From Trematomus loennbergii (lineage: Eukaryota > Chordata > Actinopteri > Perciformes > Nototheniidae), in contig JAAOOA010000185.1 in the NCBI GenBank assembly GCA_012861695.1, forward strand, positions 1 through 64,000: a stretch of DNA of 64,000 nucleotides, written 5' to 3'. This document shows, piece after piece, positions 46,600 through 57,667 of the stretch. The position numbers were made by a program, and so were the translations under genes. Every line of letters starts with the position of its first letter. Position 1 is the stretch's first letter. The notes beneath the pieces are model-generated. The model was not told where the DNA came from, ran no database searches, and saw only the letters and a list, made by a program, of their open reading frames with translations.

Positions 46600-47995
46600 A
46601 TCAGTGTTTCTTAGGGTCAAAAACACTAAGACTCAGACAGGTTTTTATAAAAATGGATCAGACAAAAAGAGAGAGAATCTTTTTCCTGAAACGTTCAGAG
46701 TCTCTTTACACAGAGGGGACACATGTTGATGAAGAAGAGACATGAAGAAGAGGGGACACATGTTGATGTAGAAGAGACATGAAGAAGAGGGGACACATGT
46801 TGATGTAGAAGAGACATGAAGAAGAGGGGACACATGTTGATGTAGAAGAGACATGAAGAAGAGGGGACACATGTTGATGTAGAAGAGACATGAAGAAGAG
46901 GGGACACATGTTGATGTAGAAGAGACATGAAGAAGAGGGGACACATGTTGATGTAGAAGAGACATGAAGAAGAGGGGACACATGTTGATGTAGAAGAGAC
47001 ATGAAGAAGAGGGGACACATGTTGATGTAGAAGAGACATGAAGAAGAGGGGACACATGTTGATGTAGAAGAGACATGAAGAAGAGGGGACACATGTTGAT
47101 GTAGAAGAGACATGAAGAAGAGGGGACACATGTTGATGTAGAAGAGACATGAAGAAGAGGGGACACATGTTGATGTAGAAGAGACATGAAGAAGAGGGGA
47201 CACATGTTGATGTAGAAGAGACATGAAGAAGAGGGGACACATGTTGATGTAGAAGAGACATGAAGAAGAGGGGACACATGTTGATGTAGAAGAGACATGA
47301 AGAAGAGGGGACACATGTTGATGTAGAAGAGACATGAAGAAGAGGGGACACATGTTGATGTAGAAGGAACATGAAGAAGAGGGGACACATGTTGATGTAG
47401 AAGAGACATGAAGAAGAGGGGACACATGTTGATGTAGAAGAGACATGAAGAAGAGGGGACACATGTTGATGTAGAAGAGACATGAAGAAGAGGGGACACA
47501 TGTTGATGTAGGAGACATGAAGAAGAGGGGACACATGTTGATGTAGAAGAGACATGAAGAAGAGGGGACACATGTTGATGTAGAAGAGACATGAAGAAGA
47601 GGGGACACATGTTGATGTAGAAGAGACATGAAGAAGAGGGGACACATGTTGATGTAGAAGAGACATGAAGAAGAGGGGACACATGTTGATGTAGAAGAGA
47701 CATGAAGAAGAGGGGACACATGTTGATGTAGAAGAGACATGAAGAAGAGGGGACACATGTTGATGTAGAAGAGTGAAGAAGAGGGGACACATGTTGATGT
47801 AGAAGAGACATGAAGAAGAGGGGACACATGTTGATGTAGAAGAGACATGAAGAAGAGGGGACACATGTTGATGTAGAAGAGACATGAAGAAGAGGGGACA
47901 CATGTTGATGTAGAAGAGACATGAAGAAGAGGGGACACATGTTGATGTAGAAGAGACATGAAGAGTGGATTTTGCATAACAGGTGACCTTTAGCA
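46600..47995 (-). mobile_element. MITE with an internal 37-bp expansion, inverted copy
   Basis: The right side ends TTTTGCATAACAGGTGACCT TTAG, the complement of the start at 21289. The left side (46640-46716) has TTTTTATAAAAATGGATCAG and GAAACGTTCAGAGTCTCTTT, matching 21945-22010 inverted. Thirty-four 37-bp units lie between. Confidence 0.75.
46716..47965 (-). repeat. 37-bp minisatellite, about 34 copies, in pot1 intron
   Basis: The unit is GGGGACACATGTTGATGTAG then AAGAGACATGAAGAAGA, nearly perfect. Isolated changes: GAAGGAAC at 47365, a 5-base loss near 47510, a 4-base loss near 47772. All three minus-strand frames are open for 423-454 codons because the unit has no stop in any frame. None is a gene. 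Confidence 0.95.
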
Positions 47996-48121
47996 CAAAA
48001 GCATGACACCAGAAGTACTGCGAAGATGTCATGTTGACATATGCAGTATGTACTTCTAATACATGATGGAGTATGTCACCTCAATGCCTCGTCATGTTCA
48101 TGTTCTGCGTTTGTTTCATAG

Positions 48122-48222
48122 AAGAAGTTTCCCCGCCGGACGCCTCCCCTCAGAACCCGTCCATCAACGTCATTCTGTTCGGAGCGATCGCCAAGGACTT
48201 CGATGGAGCTGTCAATCAAGGG
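48122..48222 (+). CDS. pot1: pot1 coding exon 3 (101 nt)
   Basis: The acceptor TTTGTTTCATAG ends at 48121 and the donor GTACGT starts at 48223. Joined to exon 2 in phase it reads EEVSPPDASPQNP then SINVILFGAIAKDFDGAVNQ G. The pattern of hydrophobic strand, LF, loop, N-x-G followed by D-V-V-V in the next exon resembles the later strands of a telomere-binding OB fold. Confidence 0.72.
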
Positions 48223-50329
<2,107 letters not shown>

Positions 50330-51262
50330 ACGGCCCCGGACACACCGAGCCGGTTTCGGCTGTCGATAGTTGTCTGGCCGTCGATGAGCGTCCTGTCGCC
50401 CTACTCAGATTGGTGTGTCCCGCACCGTCCTGTCTTTCCGGGCCGTACCGACGCCTTCCGCCGCCGATTCCACATGTTGAATCGGGAGGCTGTCGGCAAA
50501 ATAAATCACTCTGATTGGCTGTTCAGCTTAGCGAATCAGTGCATGAGAAGCGAAACGGAAGTGAGGTATGCAAACAACGAGTATGCACACACGGCTTGTG
50601 TACCACCGCCAGTACCGCACTGTGATGGACGAGAGTGAAAATGGAACGCACCGCTATTTGTTGTGTGTTTATATCACGCAGTCTGTCTTCCGGTTGCCTC
50701 TTTTGAATGACGAATACCACTACCAAGCACTAACCGCGCACCCGCTGGTAAGGAGATTTATTGCCACTCATAGGGCTGCTCAATTAATCGTATTTAATCG
50801 CATTATTAGCAATTACGATTTTGGCTTGCAACGATTATGAAAACACATAATCGAAATTATTTTTATTTTTTTTATTTTTAAATAATTAATGTATTGGTTT
50901 TTTTCAGTTGAATTATACTTAAAGTTCAGGTAATCAACCTGTTTAAAAACATACTGTTCACATTTTCTTTTTCAATAAATGGATGTTTTCAAAGTAAATG
51001 GATAATCGTTTTTAATAATCGTGATATCAATTATTGACCCAAATAATCGAGATTATGGTTTTTTTGCCATAATCGAGCAAGCGAGCCCCTAGCCACTCAC
51101 GCATGCGCAGTGCGTGCGTACGTGCTACTTGGCCGTCAGCTGAAGTCTTTGCGGTGTGTTCCAGTGCGACTGTTGGCCAAGACGCATTAGACGTGAGGCG
51201 ACACAACAGTCCGGGTCCGTCGGGACGTGTTCTTTGGTGTCAGTTTGGTATGTCAGGACCTT
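50330..51262. mobile_element. GC-rich DNA transposon remnant hosting a nested MITE
   Basis: The left part starts near ACGGCCCCGGACACACCGAG and the right part ends near GTGTTCTTTGGTGTCAGTTT, weakly inverse to it. Both are CG-rich (GTCCGTCGGGACG; CCGCCGATTCC), unlike the AT-rich MITE between them. The target duplication GCCACTCA shows they were one sequence before the MITE entered. 51105-51115 (CGCATGCGCAG) is an NRF1-like word. Confidence 0.5.
50771..51091. mobile_element. hAT-type MITE with a perfect 8-bp target duplication
   Basis: The start TAGGGCTGCTCAATTAATCG and a diverged end (AATCGAGCAAGCGAGCCCCTA) are flanked by GCCACTCA at 50763-50770 and 51092-51099. Same family as 36489 and 37366. 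Confidence 0.88.
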
Positions 51263-52027
51263 TACATATTACATTTGCCACCTCCAAAAGTACATTTTCT
51301 ACCGTTATTAACCGTGTTTCTATCTGTAAAATGAATTCTTAATCTTCATATAAGGTAACACTACTAACAACCAAACACACCTTTTTTTGTGTGTTTTCTT
51401 TGCTCTAATCTACTTATTTTATGGTATAATTGAAAATCTATGTAAATGAGAATTGATGTTATTTCTTTTTAAACTGCATTTTGTATTGTTGCTGTTCAGC
51501 TTATTCAGTGGATTCCCTTCCTCACCTGTCACCCTACTTTAATGAGAGGAATTACTACATTAATCAAACTGATTTATGTCAGTTTGTCGGCTACTCCATT
51601 GAAGCTCCCTCCTTTTTAGATAATTATGATATAAATATTCATGTTCGGCTGATGAGATTGTAATATGTTATTTTCATTAAAGAACGAGGCTCTTTGAGAG
51701 GCGTGGCTGAGGAAATTGTATTTCTCTGCATCACAAAGCCTCTAATTTGAATAAAGTAATGAGCTGAGCGAATAGTTTTTTTTTTTTTTAATGAGTATGA
51801 CATTATTCTGTAGGATGAGATGAATTCATTTACATATGGTATGTTTAGAAAGTGTGTGTAACTGACTCTCTCTCTCGTGCTTAAATGATACTTTTAATGG
51901 TTTTTAAGTGAGTATTTTCATTTATATGCTACTTTATATTTCCCCTCCGATACATTTCAGAGGGAATTGTTGTACTTTTTACATTTATTTGACACATTAG
52001 TTAATAATATATTGTATATCAACTATG
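51263..52027. other. pot1 intron, no exon seen
   Basis: Unique-looking, T-rich patches. A 60-codon frame at 51481 has no support. Confidence 0.4.
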
Positions 52028-52568
52028 ACCTTCAGCACTCACTGGAGTGTGTGAAGCAGCTGGGATGAGGATCACCACCTCCAAATCTGAGGCCATTTTT
52101 CTCAGCAGGAAACCGATGGACTGTCCACTCCAAGTAGGGAATGAGTCCTTACCCCAAGTGAAGGAGTTCAAGTATCTCGGGGTCTTGTTCTCGAGTGAGG
52201 GAACAATGGAGCGTGAGATGGGCCGGAGAATCGGAGGTACTGCAGTCGCTTTACCGCACCGTTGTGACGAAAAGAGAGCTGAGCCAGAAGGCAAAGCTCT
52301 CTGTCTACCGGGCCATTTCCGTTCCTACCCTCACCTATGGTCATGAAGGATGGGTCATGACCGAAAGAACGAGATCGCGGATACAACGGCCGAGATGGGT
52401 TTTCTCCGCAGGGTGGCCTGGGAGCGCCTTGGGATCCCCCAGTCAGAGCTGGTTGTGTGGCCAGGGAAAGGAACGTTTGGGGCTCTCTGCTGGAACTGGC
52501 ACCTCCGCGACCCGACCACGGATAAGCGGAGAAGATGGATGGATGGATGGATGGATGGATGGATGGAT
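52028..52568 (+). pseudogene. Rex-type LINE, 3' remnant of reverse transcriptase
   Basis: Three frames in succession carry the C-terminal part of a Rex-family reverse transcriptase: CEAAGMRITTSKSEAIFLS (52047 frame), SVPTLTYGHEGWVMTERTRS (52195 frame), and EMGFLRRVAWERLGIPQSEL (52350 frame). The last joins FLRRVA directly to WERLGIP, so the stretch between is deleted. It ends in seven GGAT units, the usual microsatellite tail. Two frameshifts plus a deletion make it dead. It is 5'-truncated, as most such copies are. Confidence 0.85.
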
Positions 52569-52569
52569 T

Positions 52570-53137
52570 AAGGGCTGCACGATTTTGGGAAAATATTTGC
52601 GATTCGATTTGCGATATTGTTTTTAAAGCGACCCAACGGAAGTTTATTGTAAAATGCGGCCATATCTCCGGCTAGGAAGGTCGCATCAACGTCTCCCGTC
52701 TCTAGCACCCCCGCAGCCCGAGCTACGAGTGAAAGAACTAACTTACATGAAACTTCCGTTGGGTTGCTTTAAAGTCAAGCTTCAGTTTAAGATTCACCCT
52801 GTAATAGATAACATGTGATGGGCATTACTAACCTGACTCAGATGCTTTGTTTCACCAAACCATCTAGGAGAGCTCCATTGGAAGCCATTTGGAAAAGGGC
52901 AGGCACTTGTCTATCAATCTGTCTATCACCTTCTATCATGGGCCACTTCTGATTGGTTAACAATGGCTGGTACATGTGGAGCACAGCACTTCTGATTGGT
53001 GTGGATGACTGACACACAAGAAGAAGAAAAAAAAATGTAAAAAAAGAAAGTTAAAAAAAATCGCAGGCTTTGCGATTTGATAATCGCATCATTTCAAATC
53101 GCGATTTCGATTTAAAATCGATTATCGTTCAGCCCTA
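52570..53137. mobile_element. TAGGGCT-type MITE with a nested TTAA MITE
   Basis: Ends AGGGCTGCACGATTTTGG and ATTATCGTTCAGCCCTA are inverse. Inner words GCGATTCGATTTGCGAT and AAATCGCGATTTCGATTTA are inverse too. It directly abuts the GGAT tail of the Rex remnant. No clear 8-bp duplication. Confidence 0.75.
52627..52768. mobile_element. nested TTAA-flanked MITE, 142 bp
   Basis: AGCGACCCAACGGAAGTTT at the left and AAACTTCCGTTGGGTTGCT at the right form a 19-bp inverted repeat with one mismatch. TTAA lies on both sides (52623-52626 and 52769-52772). It sits inside the element at 52570-53137. Confidence 0.88.
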
Positions 53138-54135
53138 GCATGTTAGCATGTTTTACATCATATTTTACTCTATTAGCATGTTTTACATCATGTTCTATAG
53201 CATGTTAGCATGTTTTACGTCATGTTCTATAGCATGTTAGCATGTTTTACATCATGTTTTATAGCACGTTAGCATGTTCTATAGCATGTTAGCATGTTTT
53301 ACATCATGTTCTATAGCACGTTAGCATGTTTTACGTCATGTTCTATAGCATGTTTTACATCATGTTCTATAGCACGTTAGCATGTTTTACATCATGTTTT
53401 ATAGCACGTTAGCATGTTTTACGTTATGTTCTATAGCACGTTAGCATGTTTTACATCATGTTTTATAGCACGTTAGCATGTTTTACGTCATGTTTTATTG
53501 CATGTTAGCATGTTTTACATCATGTTTTATAGCACGTTAGCATGTTTTACGTCATGTTCTATAGCATGTTAGCATGTTTTACATCATGTTTTATAGCACG
53601 TTAGCATGTTTTACATCATATTTACTCTATAGCATGTTTTACCTCATGTTCTATAGCATGTTAGCATGTTTTACATCATGTTTTATAGCACGCTAGCATG
53701 TTTTACGTCATGTTCTATAGCATGTTAGCATGTTTTACATCATGTTTTATAGCACGTTAGCATGTTTTACGTCATGTTTTATAGCACGTTAGCATGTTCT
53801 ATAGCATGTTAGCATGTTTTACATCATGTTCTATAGCACGTTAGCATGTTTTACGTCATGTTCTATAGCATGTTTTACATCATGTTCTATAGCACGTTAG
53901 CATGTTTTACATCATGTTCTATAGCACGTTAGCATGTTTTACATCATGTTTTATAGCACGTTAGCATGTTTTACGTCATGTTTTATTGCATGTTAGCATG
54001 TTTTACATCATGTTTTATAGCACGTTAGCATGTTTTACGTCATGTTTTACTCAATTAGCATGTTTTATAGCATGTTATAACTCACGCTTTACTTTATATT
54101 AGCATGTTTTTACATCATGTTTTATAGCATGTATA
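53138..54135. repeat. 32-bp minisatellite, about 30 copies, in pot1 intron
   Basis: The unit is TTAGCATGTTTTACATCATG then TTCTATAGCACG, with TTTTATAGC and GTCATG variants and occasional losses of half a unit. Seen at this locus only. It starts right at the end of the element at 52570-53137 (AGCCCTAGCATGTTAGCATG). Confidence 0.93.
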
Positions 54136-54815
54136 CCAATGTCTCCATTATGTTCTATATCATTGACTCTTCTTATCTAAATCAATGCAGTGTTAATACG
54201 TTTGTGTGGGAATTGACTTGTGTCTTTGCAAATGTGTTTTGAAGCATTGCTGCCTCCATCATTCTGTGACCTGAAGTATTAAACTGCACTTGCTGTTACT
54301 TATACCGTCTGTCTCAAAGAAAGTAACGTGTCCTTTATTCATCCTGTCTCTGGGGTGACAGCTCCTTGAACTTTACAAACAAAGTGACTCGGGGGTTTTA
54401 CTTTCCGTTTCCTCTGATAGTGTCACATGTTGTTTACCGAGCGCTGAGTCTGCTTTTAACCTGGACGAGGACAGTGAACACATCGGGATAATCCTCCCGT
54501 CAGCTCGCTCTTTATTTCTCCCCGCACCCTGATGGAGCTGAAATCACCGTAAAGCGCGTTGAAGGCAAGAGGTGTTGTTGCGCTGCTTGTCTCTGTAACG
54601 TGATTATTCCGACTATCTGCTGTCCCTTTGTCAGCCCTCAGCTTTAACACTGACACCCGTAACAAAAGACAATCTCCACTTTTCACAGCCGCTTATCTTC
54701 GTCTGGCTCCACGTCTGCGAGGAGGCAACATCTGCCGCTTCAATCTGTCCTCCCTCTGGGAAGGAGGATGCTCTCAGTTTGTAATCCCTGACTCTCCGCT
54801 TGTTGTTTCCTGCAG
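54136..54815. other. pot1 intron before exon 4, no further exon seen
   Basis: The 54456-54800 part has moderate GC content and frames on both strands, without splice-framed support. Confidence 0.4.
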
Positions 54816-54922
54816 GATGTGGTGGTGGCTGCCGGCTTCACTGTGGGGAAATCTCCCACGGTACAAAAGGACAAACTGCACCCGTTAACCTGCTGCTGAG
54901 GGGGGACAGCGCCTGCATTTAT
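54816..54922 (+). CDS. pot1: pot1 coding exon 4 (107 nt, one-base frameshift)
   Basis: The acceptor TGTTTCCTGCAG ends at 54815 and the donor is TAT-GTGAGG at 54923. In phase after exon 3 it reads DVVVAAGFTVGKSPTVQKDK LHPL and then meets a stop (TGA 54897-54899). One base further on, the other frame continues LLLRGDSACIY to the donor. The exon is 107 nt, one short of 36 codons, which fits a single lost base near 54888. It may be a sequencing error or real decay. Confidence 0.68.
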
Positions 54923-55061
54923 GTGAGGATGTTTGTTAGTTAAAGTCATGTGTACATAACATTTCATTAGGTTGCGATAAGTGTAATATATTACGGAGAT
55001 ACCTCTGAACAGAAACATGCAGTTATTACCCAAATAAGTGGTTGTACATTAGTTAGTATAT

Positions 55062-56163
55062 CCTCCTGGGACCCAGCCCATTGAAAATGTAGTGGACATT
55101 TAGTTAACATGCATCTCCTTTTACTATTTTGAGCTATCAATCCCTGATGTACTGTACAGATGTCATTGGTTAAAATTGCATGCTGGGAAGTTCCTCTTTC
55201 TTTTCATCCAAAATGGCTGGCATACCAAAAACAATATTTTATAGAAGCAGGAGGAGAAGTCAAATATTGTTGAATATTTAATTTTTACCATGAAAATCAT
55301 ATAAGTTCTTGTTTATTAACATGTGAGGAACTATATAATTAGTTCTGAAAGCAATTAAATAATTCAAGTTTTCAAATAACAGCTCTTTTATAAACGTCAG
55401 GGACCGTCTTCATGGACTTAATGACTCAATATTGTTGCAGGAGACGGAACTGAAGCAGACATTTTCTGTACCAGATAGTTCAGGGAGATTCAGATGTGGA
55501 GCTCTTAGATGATGAGAGAGATGAGGCTTTCACACCTGGGATAGAAGAGGGTCAAGAAGAAGGGGGGGGAAGATGCAGGAGGCTCCAGATACAGACAGAG
55601 AGACAGATAGGGACGAGCTGGAAAGACATGTCCCTCAAGAGTAGCACGTATGTCTTATTGTTGTTTTCATTTTAAGTGGAGCCATGACAAATGAGAATTG
55701 CCTCAGGAATGCAAGCTTTGTTTCTATGAGCATGCTCAACTGGAGACCACATCCATAAAACTAGTCAGATGACCCTACAGCCCGTGCCGACTGGAGTCAA
55801 TGAGGTACTTTTCCCACTACATTGACTACAAAGTCTTTGAAGATCTGGAAAGATTCACCAAAAACCAAACTAGTTTTTTAGTGACCAAATAAACAGCAAT
55901 GTTCGGATCAATTACTTATTCATGTTTTAAAGCTGAATGTATTCTTGTATTAATATCACTCATAACCATCATACGTCACATAGTCTATCTGTTCATTTTG
56001 GCTGTCTTTTCAAACTAAAATGGTCCCGACGTCCTCTACAGTGGACATACTGTAACATTTAAAAATCTAATTAATTAAAAAAGTCTAAATTGCAAGATGT
56101 TTTTTTAACCCTAAATAGGTAGGAAATAAAAGGAAAAAAAACAAACTCGGGTTCCAGGAGGGT
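55062..56163. mobile_element. non-autonomous DNA transposon with CCTCCTGG ends
   Basis: CCTCCTGGGACCCAGCC at the left and GGGTTCCAGGAGG at the right are inverse over about 13 bases. An inner pair GTAGTGGACATTTAG / CTACAGTGGACATAC is also related. Remnants such as GATGATGAGAGAGATGAGGC code for acidic D/E-rich sequence of the kind seen at the start of piggyBac transposases, but no intact frame survives. Confidence 0.55.
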
Positions 56164-56204
56164 ATTGAGCTGAATCTTTAAATGTTCTCTCTTGTGTGTT
56201 AGGT

Positions 56205-56545
56205 TCAAGGTTCAAGGTTCTTTATTGTCAATCTGACATAGCTACAGAGTAATTATGTAGTTGAAAATCTTATGTCACAGGCTTCTCCAACAATGCAACA
56301 TAATAACATAATAACAATAAGAGCAAGAGCAATACAAAAAGAAAATAGTTATAAAATAAAGTGATGATGTGGAATAGTGCAGTACGAGTCTATATACAAG
56401 TTATTGGAATGATATATATTAGGTATTAGATACATACTACTGAGTAGCAGATGAATGTTTTGATTCAGTTCAATTTTTTAACAGTCTCACTGCCCGCGGA
56501 AGAAACTGTCTCCGAATCTTCTTGTCCTTGCCAGGACTGTGTAAT
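56205..56545 (-). mobile_element. 5'-truncated LINE fragment
   Basis: GGTTCAAGGTTCAAGGTTCT then TTATTGTCAATCTGACATAG at one end and ACAGTCTCACTGCCCGCGGA then AGAAACTGTCTCCGAATCTT at the other are blocks common to fish LINEs, here in inverse orientation. Confidence 0.55.
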
Positions 56546-56599
56546 GTGACATGTTTTATTCCAACAACAGTATTTTATAATAGTATATATGTGCTTTAA

Positions 56600-57085
56600 G
56601 GGGACCTATCATGCAAAATGCACTTTTGTACGTCTTTTTACATGAATATGTGTCCCCGGTGTTCCAGGGAACTCACCAAGTGTCAGAAAACACAACCCTC
56701 TCTATTTTCCTCCATACCCAAATCTCTAAAAAAGGGGCTGCAACGGATCTGATAAAAACTGATCCAGATTTGAACACTGTCCTGACGTCAGGACGGTGGC
56801 GCTACGGCTATTGGGCCAACTCCACCAATCAGGAGGAGACAGCCACGGCCATTGCTGTTCGAAAGCGCTGGAGACGCTGTAGTACATATGCCAGGCCTGT
56901 AGATGGTGCTGTTCTCACAGAATCTGCCCTTGCAAAACAGGCTAGAAAAAGTGCAAATTGAGCAAAATGAGGCATGGCTAAAATGCATGATCTGTTTGGT
57001 ATTTTGAAAAAAAAGAAGTATAAATATGCCTTATATAGGTATGGTCCTACACTATATTATTCAAATATAGCATGATAGGTCCACT
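56600..57085 (+). mobile_element. TTAA-flanked MITE, 486 bp
   Basis: GGGGACCTATCATGCAAAAT at the start and AATATAGCATGATAGGTCCA at the end are inverse over about 15 bases; TTAA lies at 56596-56599 and 57086-57089. A 116-codon frame inside (KTDPDLNTVLTSGRWRYGYW) is also open in the inverted copy at 63602, most likely because the copies are young. It carries a perfect palindrome GTCCTGACGTCAGGAC at 56779-56794, with a full CRE core. Confidence 0.85.
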
Positions 57086-57089
57086 TTAA

Positions 57090-57561
57090 GTTAACTGAAC
57101 TTCAAAAGCCTTAGCTTCAACTTCAGTTTAGTTTAAGTGCACATGACCAGTAGGGGCAGTTAACCAGTGTATTTTGGGTTTTTGCAGAAATGAAACTAGC
57201 AAACACACGTTTATGATGCTTACGCGTTTCGTTCAGCGGGATAATCTCCACATATTGACGCCACTTCATTCTAGTTGAAATGTAAATGCGCGTTGGCTGA
57301 TTTGATCACACAGCTTGATCCAACTCTGAAATCTGAAGTGATGCAGATCCTACACGAAAAAATGACTTTATCTCAGAGAATATAAGAGTTGTTTTTCATA
57401 GTTTAATCCTCCATTCTTTTTATTTTGTACGTACCGTGGCCCTTATGTGGTAGAATTCAGAGGTAAGAATCCCAAATAAAGTGGGTATTTCAGACGCTTG
57501 ATACTTATATACTTTTTAAAAATACGTCACTTGAATGTCTCCTCTCTCACATTCCCTCCAG
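57090..57561. other. pot1 intron, no exon seen
   Basis: Unique-looking sequence up to the acceptor TCTCACATTCCCTCCAG. Confidence 0.45.
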
Positions 57562-57642
57562 GTGTCTCCTCCTCCTCCTCCTCCTCCTCCTGTCTCAAGA
57601 TCCTCTCCGGCAGCCAAGAGGAGCTCCTCGCTCTCCGCTGAG
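57562..57642 (+). CDS. pot1: pot1 coding exon 5 (27 codons, proline run)
   Basis: The acceptor ends at 57561 and the donor GAG-GTCAGA starts at 57643. It reads VS, eight prolines from (CCT)8, then VSRSSPAAKRSSSLSAE. Phase 0 at both ends. It looks like a flexible linker between the N-terminal domain and OB1. The pure CCT run is a coding microsatellite. Confidence 0.65.
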
Positions 57643-57667
57643 GTCAGACTCAGTGCCTGGTTAACTG

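Noticed and set aside
46645..48032. Frames of 423-454 codons on the minus strand
   Set aside because: All three frames are open at once over a 37-bp tandem repeat without stop codons; there is no non-repeat domain.
52047..52626. Functional reverse transcriptase
   Set aside because: Two frameshifts, an internal deletion joining FLRRVA to WERLGIP, and loss of the whole 5' part.
56611..56961. 116-codon frame as a gene, since it is also open at 63677-63991
   Set aside because: Both lie in copies of one short TTAA-flanked MITE; conservation reflects recent copying. The 486-bp element is too small to encode a transposase.
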